Below, in pieces: positions 19,629 through 26,724 of a stretch of DNA of 64,000 bases; position 1 is the first letter of the stretch; the number at the start of each line of letters is the position of its first letter. The stretch covers positions 248,001 to 312,000 of the forward strand of contig NZ_QQWI01000003.1 of NCBI RefSeq assembly GCF_004125825.1, written 5' to 3'. The notes below the pieces were generated by a model. It worked only from the letters and a program-made list of their open reading frames with translations. It searched no databases and was not told where the DNA came from. The position numbers and the translations under genes are program-made. Source of the DNA: Fusibacter sp. A1. Lineage in GTDB: Bacteria > Bacillota > Clostridia > Peptostreptococcales > Acidaminobacteraceae.

Positions 19629-20933
19629 TTACTCCATCGCCTTAAAGACCAACTCGTTTTCCAGTTGCTCCAGCTTTCTGGTAAAATCCCTGTCCGTGGT
19701 ATGCTTATCCAGCATGTAGTCCAGTAAAAGTTCACTGAAGCGTTCCATCGTTTCCTCATTTAGCGGATAGTCCCGATTCAGATAGATCAGGTCTTCCGAT
19801 TGCAGCCTTTCGTAGAACCTCACCACCCTGTCTTTTTCAAACTGGGCGACTTTAAGCTCTTTTAAGGATTCGATCACATCGGCACAGGTATCCCCGTTGG
19901 AACTGACAAAATTTAAAAAGGCATACACATCCTCAAGGTTGCTTGTCTGCCGGTTGATATAATAGCCCGATGTCCTAAAAGAGTCCGAATCGTCCAGCAG
20001 CACGACACCTCGTCCCTCATACCAGTCCAGATCTGTATAAAAATTCGTACTGGTCGGATAATAGATATAATCGTCATACCTCGGCAACCAAAATCCCTCA
20101 TGGATGGCTTTTTTCATCTCGGCCTTTTGTGAGTAATCGTCGTTCAGCACATATTTTTTCGCCTCGCTTACGGCCAATCCCGTAGGTCCGACAAACGCAT
20201 CCTCCACATAAAGACTTTTCAGTCGGTCCGCCCGTTTCTGCAGTTCCTCCGTATCGAAAGAGACGGCCTTCGACTCAAGGTCGACAAAGAGGTCGATAGG
20301 GAAATACATATCCAGGATCTGCTGATAGGTCGTACGTGTCAGAGGCAGGTCCCTTTCCTTCAGCCACGAGTCGATCACAGCACTCTTCTCTTCCATAGTG
20401 AACCGGTCTAGAAAAGTCTTACCGATCGCCTCGGTCTCCTCCCTGTCGTAAAGGTAACCTACCACCTCGATCCCTGTTGGCAGGTAGTACTGTTCCATAA
20501 ATCCAGGTAGAAGTTCGGTCTTCAACTTGGTAAAGTCGATTTCTTGAAAATAACCGACCGCCTGCAAGTCCCTTGCCAGGGAGTAAATTTTCGTTTTCTC
20601 GCTGTACTGGCTATAGTCAAACACAAGATCCGGAGGCTGATCGCTTAACATCAGCGTCATCACCTTGTCCACATAGTCATCGTAAGTCGCAGCGTCGATT
20701 CGTATCGTTCTGACACGCGCGAAATCCTTGTTCACCATATTGTAGATCTCTACATCGCTGTAAAAGGACTGCAGCACCGGAGAATTTAAAAAGTAACTGC
20801 TCTCGTCCAGCGCGACATACGGAAGCACAATACCTATCTCACCCTTTTTCACATTGCCGGACCCCTCATTTGTACATCCAGTAGCTGCCAAAAGCGCGAT
20901 CGCAATTACAATAAGCATCCATCTCCTATCCAT
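19629..20933 (-). CDS. Extracellular solute-binding-like lipoprotein, 434 aa
   Basis: The N-terminus is a lipoprotein signal peptide with the lipobox LAATGC (Cys at residue 20). The mature part has the look of family 1 extracellular solute-binding proteins of ABC importers: IGIVLPY early, alternating alpha/beta segments, a QPPDLVFDYSQ segment near residue 100 and Trp/Tyr-rich stretches near 280-310. No permease or ATPase gene is next to it, so it is an orphan binding protein or a sensor lipoprotein. It has its own promoter with an overlapping palindrome. Confidence 0.6.
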   Translation of the reverse strand: MDRRWMLIVIAIALLAATGCTNEGSGNVKKGEIGIVLPYVALDESSYFLNSPVLQSFYSDVEIYNMVNKDFARVRTIRIDAATYDDYVDKVMTLMLSDQPPDLVFDYSQYSEKTKIYSLARDLQAVGYFQEIDFTKLKTELLPGFMEQYYLPTGIEVVGYLYDREETEAIGKTFLDRFTMEEKSAVIDSWLKERDLPLTRTTYQQILDMYFPIDLFVDLESKAVSFDTEELQKRADRLKSLYVEDAFVGPTGLAVSEAKKYVLNDDYSQKAEMKKAIHEGFWLPRYDDYIYYPTSTNFYTDLDWYEGRGVVLLDDSDSFRTSGYYINRQTSNLEDVYAFLNFVSSNGDTCADVIESLKELKVAQFEKDRVVRFYERLQSEDLIYLNRDYPLNEETMERFSELLLDYMLDKHTTDRDFTRKLEQLENELVFKAME

Positions 20934-20965
20934 TCCACTCGTTCCCCCCTCTTAAAGATAGCAAT

Positions 20966-21000
20966 ATTATAACATATACATAAAATGTAATACAATTACA
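20966..21000 (-). promoter_or_regulatory. Promoter with overlapping palindrome upstream of the lipoprotein gene
   Basis: Minus-strand TTGTAT (20995-20990), 18 bases, TATAAT (20971-20966). The inverted repeat TGTAAT-ACA-ATTACA at 20986-21000 covers the -35 and is a repressor operator candidate. Confidence 0.5.
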
Positions 21001-21065
21001 TATTAACAGGGGTGACACCGACCAACTCATCACTCGGTCCATAACCACAGCTCATAAAATCGCAT

Positions 21066-21118
21066 CAAAAGTGCCAGTCACCGTTTGAACTATCCAAACG
21101 GTGACTGGCACTTTTTGA
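21066..21118. terminator. Very long perfect hairpin, terminator of the 21125-21655 gene
   Basis: Positions 21066-21087 pair with 21095-21117 over about 21 bp around a 7-base loop (arms contain GTGCCAGTCACCG and CGGTGACTGGCAC), with T-runs on both strands. It follows directly after the stop of the XRE gene. The stem is about twice as long as the other terminators here and could be the footprint of a mobile hairpin element. Confidence 0.8.
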
Positions 21119-21124
21119 CGCGGC

Positions 21125-21655
21125 TTATATTCGATATTGCTTCAAACTCTTATGCAGCACACTTTTCCAGTGCTCGAACTCGAGCACATGGTCAACATGT
21201 TTTTCATCCAGACCATGTCCGTTCATCAACTTTTGAATAGCTACTTCCACAACAAACGCCTCACGTTTATAGTTGTCTTTCAGCGCGCTTCGAAAGTCGA
21301 CATTCATCGTAGTTCGCACGCCTTTCATCACACTTTCGAACAGCGTGTTATCACTCCCGATCAGTTCTTCGAGTTCGCTTAAGTAATTCACAGCACGCTT
21401 TATCTTAACAAGATCAATCATTCCTCTACCTACCACACCACCATTTCCAGCAGTTAGAATCAAATCCACACTCGTATGCAACAATCCGGAAAGGTCCACT
21501 AACAACGATACATCCGGTAAGGATTCGCCCCTTTCCCACTTAGAAACCGCCTGAGAGCTGACCAATAACCTTTCACCGAGCTCTTGCTGTGTGAAACCAA
21601 TTTGGTTACGCCTCTCTTGAATATATGTTCCGATTTCAACGTTACTATACCTCAT
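21125..21655 (-). CDS. XRE-family transcriptional regulator, 176 aa
   Basis: Residues 5-65 form a Cro/CI-type helix-turn-helix (ERRNQIGFTQQELGERL, then SSQAVSKWERGESLPD). The C-terminal 100 residues are helical, charged and unrecognised; they may mediate dimerisation. I chose the ATG at 21655, which has GGAGGT upstream; a longer frame reaching 21775 has no ribosome site. The palindrome GAACATGTTC upstream suggests autoregulation. It is not in an evident operon. Confidence 0.8.
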   Translation of the reverse strand: MRYSNVEIGTYIQERRNQIGFTQQELGERLLVSSQAVSKWERGESLPDVSLLVDLSGLLHTSVDLILTAGNGGVVGRGMIDLVKIKRAVNYLSELEELIGSDNTLFESVMKGVRTTMNVDFRSALKDNYKREAFVVEVAIQKLMNGHGLDEKHVDHVLEFEHWKSVLHKSLKQYRI

Positions 21656-21670
21656 TACTGTTACCTCCAA

Positions 21671-21701
21671 ATTATATTGAACATGTTCTGCTTCAATTAT
21701 A
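21671..21701 (-). promoter_or_regulatory. Promoter region and GAACATGTTC palindrome of the XRE gene
   Basis: A perfect 10-bp palindrome GAACATGTTC lies at 21679-21688, just downstream of a minus-strand TATAAT (21701-21696). A second TATAAT at 21676-21671 is too close to the ribosome site to be the main -10. The palindrome is a plausible autorepression site. Confidence 0.4.
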
Positions 21702-21818
21702 CCTATCTCTGCCTCTATAAAAAAGCAATCGTTGGTTGGATCGGGCAAAATCACACAACCTTCAGTTGATTCCACCGCGTCAAACCGTGCTGTTTTCGTA
21801 TGATCATCCGCAAGTAAA

Positions 21819-21858
21819 AAGACTGAAGCTTATGCAGTTTATGCATCACTTCAGTCTT
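21819..21858. terminator. Hairpin between XRE and VOC genes
   Basis: AAGACTGAAG / CTTCAGTCTT, 10 bp with a 20-base loop. The minus-strand flank is only weakly T-rich (TTTTTAC), so termination of the VOC gene transcript is plausible but not certain. Confidence 0.45.
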
Positions 21859-21944
21859 ATTGGTCACTCTATTCTTGGCCTAATACCTTCATGCCCTATC
21901 TAGTATGGATCGCATGTATTCTGCCTTTTTTACTTTACTTAACT

Positions 21945-22328
21945 TCACTGCACCACATCCGGATTATAGCAGAGGATGATCTGATTGCCATCAGGGTCTT
22001 TGATGAGCACGCCGTTCACCTGCCAATATGGATTTCTTGGAACAAACTTTTCTACGTCTTTTAATCCTTTTAGCGTATTGAAGTATTCTTTCTCCGACTT
22101 GTAATAGAGCACGATCATGTCGTCCGGATCGCTTTTTCTTTCCATCTTCTCGCTGGACTGGGTGAACTCCAGATGCCATCCCTGATTCTTTAATCCGAGG
22201 AATATGCCGTTATATCCGTCGTTTCCATCAAATGATCCGAGAACCTCGAATCCTAGTTTTGTCGTATAGAACTCCTGAACATTATCGATTGAATTGGTGT
22301 GTTTTGCTACTCTCATCTGTTGATACAT
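21945..22328 (-). CDS. VOC (glyoxalase/bleomycin-resistance fold) protein, YycE-like
   Basis: A 127-residue metalloenzyme-fold protein. It has one vicinal-oxygen-chelate unit pair: FYTTKLGFEVLGSF near residue 20, the metal-ligand-type segment WHLEFTQ near 52, and IKDPDGNQIILCYNP near the end. The order and spacing are closest to the small YycE-like group. The substrate is unknown. The start has GAGGTGA upstream. Its neighbours upstream on the same strand are a GNAT enzyme and a YciI protein, but gaps and lack of overlap leave operon membership open. Confidence 0.78.
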   Translation of the reverse strand: MYQQMRVAKHTNSIDNVQEFYTTKLGFEVLGSFDGNDGYNGIFLGLKNQGWHLEFTQSSEKMERKSDPDDMIVLYYKSEKEYFNTLKGLKDVEKFVPRNPYWQVNGVLIKDPDGNQIILCYNPDVVQ

Positions 22329-22423
22329 AGGTCACCTCGTCTACCTGTCTATGATTAAGGTCCGTCTTTATCTTAGATACCCAACTTAACTAGGCAAACA
22401 TCACTCAAATCACATCTTGTCAT

Positions 22424-22852
22424 TTAAAGGTTTAGATCGTTCAGACTGATATTCCTATACGTCAGGTCTTCTCTTGTGGCAAACCCGTAGCGCTTCCAGA
22501 AGGTATTACCTAGTTCATTCGCGCTAAAGACGACCAGACAGGCTTTGTTGATGCCGTCCTTTTTAAGAGCGTCCAGGGCATGGTCCACAAGGGCTATGCC
22601 GTAACCTTTGCCCCTAAATTCAGGATGCACTGCCGCATGATAGATGTATCCCCGTCTTCCGTCGTGACCGGCCATGATGCATCCGATCAGCAGGCCTTGC
22701 TCCTCTTTTACAAAACAGGAGGTCGGATTACGTTTTAAAAACCTTTCGATACCTTCTTTGGAATCATCCAGACTTCGTAGACCCATGCCCTCGATGCTCA
22801 GCCAAAAGGCATGCACCGCTTCATAATCCTCTATGCGCATCACCCTAATCAT
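22424..22852 (-). CDS. GNAT-family N-acetyltransferase, 142 aa
   Basis: An acetyl-CoA-dependent acyltransferase fold. The acetyl-CoA loop is visible as VHPEFRGKGYGIALV near residue 85, followed by the FW-x-x-YGF motif (FWKRYGFATRED) near the C-terminus. I chose the ATG at 22852, which overlaps the end of the YciI gene by eight bases and suggests translational coupling. A longer frame to 22897 would run into that gene. The substrate is not predictable. Confidence 0.85.
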   Translation of the reverse strand: MIRVMRIEDYEAVHAFWLSIEGMGLRSLDDSKEGIERFLKRNPTSCFVKEEQGLLIGCIMAGHDGRRGYIYHAAVHPEFRGKGYGIALVDHALDALKKDGINKACLVVFSANELGNTFWKRYGFATREDLTYRNISLNDLNL

Positions 22853-23168
22853 GTAGTTCACCGCGGCTGATGCTTTCAAGCGCGATCTGATACTCAAAAA
22901 GGGTCGCTGTCATGATTCCTTTTTTCACGGCAGGATCCTTCCTCATGATTTCCTCGGCCTGTTCTTTGGAATCGGCTTTAAGGATGACGATACCGAATCC
23001 GTCATCTGTCTCCCTATCGGTCTTGCCGGCCAGCAAGACGACGCCTTTTTCTGTAAGCGTCTTAAGATTTAGAAAGTGCTCGCCTACGATTTCCTCATCT
23101 TCTTTTGTCCATGTGTTGCTTTTAACAATGCGGTCCACCAGTTTGAGCATGTATAGGTACTGCTTCAT
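22845..23168 (-). CDS. YciI-family protein, 107 aa
   Basis: A ferredoxin-like-fold protein of the YciI/YCII family. It has an early Tyr/Leu strand, H-F--L----KGVVLLAGKT with the family histidine near residue 31, the central GFGIVILKADS strand and an E-A---DP motif (IMRKDPAVKKG). Family members are small, mostly uncharacterised enzymes or accessory proteins. It overlaps the downstream acetyltransferase by eight bases, so the pair is co-translated. Confidence 0.8.
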   Translation of the reverse strand: MKQYLYMLKLVDRIVKSNTWTKEDEEIVGEHFLNLKTLTEKGVVLLAGKTDRETDDGFGIVILKADSKEQAEEIMRKDPAVKKGIMTATLFEYQIALESISRGELHD

Positions 23169-23215
23169 AGGATAATCCTCACTTTCTTCAAATCAATCTA
23201 CCAGAAACGTCAAAG

Positions 23216-23896
23216 TCAGTTCAAAATACCCAAGATGATCAGAAACTGTCCGCTGATGTAGCTGAACATGACATAGCTGTTAGGCAGCAAATCGACGCCT
23301 CTGATTTTTCTGAATGCCAACACAGAATCCGACGAACCGAATAGGATCGCCCCAAGTGCGATGAAGGTCGCTGCCAGGTCAAGGCGTATGTAAAAGAGCG
23401 CCAATGCGGATACGATCATGGTGCCTATGACGACCATGTACAGCACCACTCCGACAAGCATCACACCTTTTGGCCTGACTCCCTTTAAGATGATCAGCCC
23501 GTACCACCCTACGATGCAGACGATTCCATAAAAAAGCATGGGAATCTTCGACCAGTCGACGATGGTGAAGAAGAAGTACACATAGGCAAGATGCCCCAGT
23601 AAGAAGGATAAGAGTCCAAGCATGAACATCCACTTGGGATCACTGATTACCACTGCGCCTGAAGCGTCTTTTTTTCTGATTCCCATTAAAAACAGATCGC
23701 CGATCCAGCCGAGCGCGAGCGCGATCACAATCGCAACGTTCACATCAGCGGCGCTACTGATATAGATGGATGCGAGTAGCGGCATCAAAAGCGCTTTTGA
23801 ATACCTTCTGATCAGGCAGAGCCTTAAGTCGGTTTCTCTTTGCGTCAAAAGATTGGCGCTGGTCACCAGTATGAATAGTCCCCATAAAATGTACAT
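23216..23896 (-). CDS. YhhN/TMEM86-family membrane protein
   Basis: An eight-helix membrane protein of 226 residues. It shows the family pattern: KALLMPLLASIY in helix 2, then GWIGDLFLMG with the conserved Gly-Asp in helix 3, and a late GSSDSVLAF segment. The animal homologue TMEM86B is a lysoplasmalogenase; in bacteria the role is not settled. The start has GGGGGAG upstream. It stands alone between the YciI gene and the ABC-F gene. Confidence 0.8.
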   Translation of the reverse strand: MYILWGLFILVTSANLLTQRETDLRLCLIRRYSKALLMPLLASIYISSAADVNVAIVIALALGWIGDLFLMGIRKKDASGAVVISDPKWMFMLGLLSFLLGHLAYVYFFFTIVDWSKIPMLFYGIVCIVGWYGLIILKGVRPKGVMLVGVVLYMVVIGTMIVSALALFYIRLDLAATFIALGAILFGSSDSVLAFRKIRGVDLLPNSYVMFSYISGQFLIILGILN

Positions 23897-23929
23897 CGAT
23901 TCTCCCCCTATTTTTTATATTTACTAAGA

Positions 23930-25411
23930 CTAGTTTACCACACTTACGACATCCACAACCTTGGTTGCTATTCTACTGACAAAGGTTTTATCGTGCTCCA
24001 CAAAAATCATGGTCGGGCGGTAGCTGAGGATCGCTTCTTCTATCTGGATCCTCGACAGCACATCGACATAGTTTAGCGGTTCGTCCCAGATATAGATATT
24101 GGCCTTTTCGCACAGGCTTGCTGCGATCAGCACCTTCTTTTTTTGTCCTTCGCTGAAAGCGCTCATATCCTTTTCAAACTGGATTTGCGACATATCCATC
24201 TTATGAAGGATCGTTTTGAACTGACCCTCGTCGATCCCACGCTCCTTGGCATAGGTTGACAGGTCACCCGATAATGCAGCTGTGTTCTGAGAGACATAGG
24301 ACACCTTCAACCTAGTCCCCTTTTCCAAGCGGCCGGAATAGGCGATGTCCTCGTTTGTCATAAGCTTTAGAAGACTCGACTTGCCTGATCCGTTGAATCC
24401 TGTTATCGCAATCCTTTCCCCTCGGTTGACTGCAAAGGTCACCGGCTGATTGACCTTGCTTTCGCCGTAGGATACGACCACGTCCTCAAAGTGAAAGAGC
24501 CTTTCTCTAAAGTAGTCCTGCGCCTGTATGGCAAGTGGAAAGGACTGTTCGATATTTTTAAGCAGTTTCGACTTGTCCTCAAGCACCTTTGTCTGTCTGG
24601 TTTCAATGGCCTTTGAACGTTTCATCATCTTGGCGGCCTTGGCTCCAATCGCCCCACGGTCGCAAGGTCCGAATCCAATTTTCGTCGCTTCGACATCGTC
24701 CGACCATTTCGCGGTTCTCTTCATGGCGGTCATCAGCCTTTTCACATCTTTCTTCAGCTTTTCGTTTTCATTGATTTCGTTCTGGTCTTCCCTTGTCTTG
24801 TTGAGGTACCAAGAGGAAAAGTTCCCTTTTTGTACGATGATATCGGTCTTGTTGATCGTCAGGATATGGTCGATACAGGCGTCCAGAAACAAGCGGTCGT
24901 GCGAAACCAGTATGAATCCCTTTTTACTTCTCAAGTAGTCACTGACTATTTTTCGTCCTTCCACATCCAGATGATTTGTTGGCTCATCGATTAAGAGAAA
25001 CTGATTCTCTTTTAAAAAGAGAGCCGCGAGCATCACTTTGGTCTGCTCACCTTGACTAAGGGTATTGAAGGGTCTATACAATACCTCGTCGTCCACTCCT
25101 AAAAGGGACAACTCCTTTTCAAGCTGCCACTGTTCAAATGCGGGGCACACGTCTTCCAACACATGAACCGTGAGCATGTTGTCCTCTTTTACTTCAAAGG
25201 GGAAATAATCGAATGCCACCGAACTTGAGATCGTCCCCCTGTACTCATACTTTCCTAGCAGGAGCTTCATAAAGGTCGTTTTACCGCGACCGTTCCTCCC
25301 TGTGAAACCAAGCTTCCAATCCGTATCCATCTGAAAGGATACGTTGTCAAAAATCAAATCATAACTTCCATCATAACCAAAGGTCATGTTATTTACTTTC
25401 ACTATCGACAT
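23930..25411 (-). CDS. ABC-F ribosome-protection protein, Lsa/Vga/CplR-like
   Basis: A soluble 493-residue protein with two ABC ATPase domains and no membrane segments. Domain 1: Walker A GRNGRGKT (about 38), signature LSQGEQTK, Walker B LLIDEPTNHLD. Domain 2: GFNGSGKS, FSEGQKKK, YIWDEPLNYVD. The linker between them carries KAAKMMKRSKAIETR, as in the Lsa/CplR group that displaces lincosamides, streptogramin A and pleuromutilins from ribosomes (family knowledge). The ATG at 25411 has GGAGG upstream. A six-codon leader ORF and a terminator precede it, the classic arrangement for antibiotic-induced attenuation. Confidence 0.88.
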   Translation of the reverse strand: MSIVKVNNMTFGYDGSYDLIFDNVSFQMDTDWKLGFTGRNGRGKTTFMKLLLGKYEYRGTISSSVAFDYFPFEVKEDNMLTVHVLEDVCPAFEQWQLEKELSLLGVDDEVLYRPFNTLSQGEQTKVMLAALFLKENQFLLIDEPTNHLDVEGRKIVSDYLRSKKGFILVSHDRLFLDACIDHILTINKTDIIVQKGNFSSWYLNKTREDQNEINENEKLKKDVKRLMTAMKRTAKWSDDVEATKIGFGPCDRGAIGAKAAKMMKRSKAIETRQTKVLEDKSKLLKNIEQSFPLAIQAQDYFRERLFHFEDVVVSYGESKVNQPVTFAVNRGERIAITGFNGSGKSSLLKLMTNEDIAYSGRLEKGTRLKVSYVSQNTAALSGDLSTYAKERGIDEGQFKTILHKMDMSQIQFEKDMSAFSEGQKKKVLIAASLCEKANIYIWDEPLNYVDVLSRIQIEEAILSYRPTMIFVEHDKTFVSRIATKVVDVVSVVN

Positions 25412-25430
25412 ATGCTGCCTCCATTCTATT

Positions 25431-25462
25431 AAAAAACCGCAAGAAAATGAATTCTTGCGGTT
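25431..25462 (-). terminator. Attenuator terminator in the ABC-F leader
   Basis: AACCGCAAGAA (25462-25452) pairs with TTCTTGCGGTT (25445-25435), followed by a T-run, only 20 bases before the ABC-F start codon. A terminator inside the leader of a resistance gene points to attenuation. The 5' arm also contains GCAAGAA, complementary to TTCTTGC in the leader ORF at 25609-25629. Confidence 0.85.
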
Positions 25463-25608
25463 CAAAAAACAAATGAATAGGCAGTGACAAAGTCACCACA
25501 TCCATCAAGGTATTTTGAAGAATCATTTTCTCGCTACGCACACAAAAACAAGCAGTTAACATCCATTAAACGCCGTACTTGTCCTATGCAGTTCAGTTAT
25601 CACTGTAA

Positions 25609-25629
25609 TTAGCAAGAAATAGTATTCAT
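25609..25629 (-). CDS. Leader peptide (uORF), six residues
   Basis: On the minus strand AAAAGGAGAACGAAGG precedes ATG and a six-codon frame MNTISC ending in TAA. It lies about 200 bases upstream of the ABC-F start and about 150 bases before the attenuator. A strong ribosome site in front of such a short frame is typical of leader peptides where an antibiotic-stalled ribosome changes RNA folding. A TATAAT (25667-25662) just upstream may be the -10. Confidence 0.65.
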   Translation of the reverse strand: MNTISC

Positions 25630-25679
25630 CCTTCGTTCTCCTTTTATTTAAGCTTCCCTTTATTATATCATCTCATACA

Positions 25680-25898
25680 CAAAATAATCCTCAGCCTCCA
25701 GCGTCCATTTCAATTATAACCGTTTTTTCCATACCCCACGTAGTTGCTGCACCTTGTGCCAGCCCTTAAAACAGTTTTCAGCATTTATTCAAATCGTGTC
25801 TCCGTGTCCTCAGAAAGCGCAGCGTCTCACAATAGTAGGTGTTTGAAATAGTGACGAGCGTAGGATGCTATCTTGGGTACACGACTAAAGCCTTGCAA
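25680..25898. other. Intergenic stretch between ABC-F leader and kam terminator
   Basis: Between the ABC-F leader promoter region and the kam operon terminator no gene or strong structure is visible. The minus strand holds a possible -35 TTGAAA and -10 GATTAT for the ABC-F leader near 25710-25680. I see nothing else supportable. Confidence 0.4.
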
Positions 25899-25899
25899 C

Positions 25900-25957
25900 A
25901 AAAAAATTCTCCGTGGGCTTTTAAAAGAGAAAACTCTCTAAAACACCTCACGGAGAA
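25900..25957 (-). terminator. Terminator of the kdd-kam operon
   Basis: On the minus strand TTCTCCGTG (25957-25949) pairs with CACGGAGAA (25915-25907), enclosing an inner AGAG-TTTT-CTCT hairpin and followed by a seven-base T-run. It lies 20 bases after the kamE stop. Confidence 0.88.
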
Positions 25958-25977
25958 CTAATCATTCAAATGCTATT

Positions 25978-26724
25978 CTATTCTCTTTCCTTCAACTGCG
26001 TAACAATAAAGGATGCCACATTCTCAGCAAAGGTTCCTGGTCCGAATCCTGCGTCAAAGCCTAGCTCTTTAGCGATTTCGTGGTTGAGTCTTGGGCCGCC
26101 GCAAGCGACGATCATCTTGTCTCTCAACCCTTCCGCTTCAAGCAGTTCGATCAGGTTTGTCAGGTTGTGGATATGCACATCCTTTTGCGTGACGATTTGT
26201 GATACTAAAATCGCATCGGCGTTTACTTCCACCGCTTTTGCAATCAGTTCTTCATTGGGCACTTGCGAACCCATGTTGATGGCGTTGATGCCCTTGTATC
26301 TTTCAAGGCCGTAGTGTCCGTCAAAGCCCTTCATGTTGAAGATCGCGTCGATTCCTACCGTATGGGCGTCAGTTCCTGTGCAAGCGCCGACGATTGTGAT
26401 TTCGCGGTCGAAGTTTTCTTTGACGAAGTCTTCCACACCGTACTTGTCCATCACGTCACCCTCTACCTTAGGTACGTGAATCGTCGTGAAATCAACGGTG
26501 TGCGTGCATTTGCCGTAGGCGACGAACATGGTGTAGCCGACTCCAAGATCCGTTGCGTTGACAACCGCCGGTTCGTCCATTCCCATTTTAGCGAGCAGCT
26601 GCTTTGCAGCTTCTATCGCCTCGTCGCCATGTGGAACTGGAAGCGTGAAGTTGAACTGCATGAGTCCGTCGTTGAGTGTGTCGCCGTAAGGCTTAATTTT
26701 TGTCAAATCGATCTTTTGAGACAT
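25978..26724 (-). CDS. kamE: Lysine 5,6-aminomutase, beta subunit
   Basis: With KamD this forms the adenosylcobalamin- and PLP-dependent enzyme that moves the terminal amino group of D-lysine or beta-lysine to C5 in lysine fermentation. The B12-binding motif D-x-H-x-x-G is seen as DAHTVG with His121, and Lys132 lies 11 residues later. This matches the spacing of His133 and Lys144 (the PLP lysine) in the studied clostridial enzyme. The C-terminal half is a Rossmann B12 domain (AILVSQIV, IVACGGPRL). It has 248 residues. GGAGG precedes the ATG, and the start overlaps the kamD stop by one base, so the two subunits are translationally coupled. Confidence 0.96.
   Translation of the reverse strand: MSQKIDLTKIKPYGDTLNDGLMQFNFTLPVPHGDEAIEAAKQLLAKMGMDEPAVVNATDLGVGYTMFVAYGKCTHTVDFTTIHVPKVEGDVMDKYGVEDFVKENFDREITIVGACTGTDAHTVGIDAIFNMKGFDGHYGLERYKGINAINMGSQVPNEELIAKAVEVNADAILVSQIVTQKDVHIHNLTNLIELLEAEGLRDKMIVACGGPRLNHEIAKELGFDAGFGPGTFAENVASFIVTQLKERE

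Noticed and set aside
20934..21124. A possible insertion sequence remnant
   Set aside because: There is a long hairpin and a short related word, but no transposase fragment and no flanking repeat pair.
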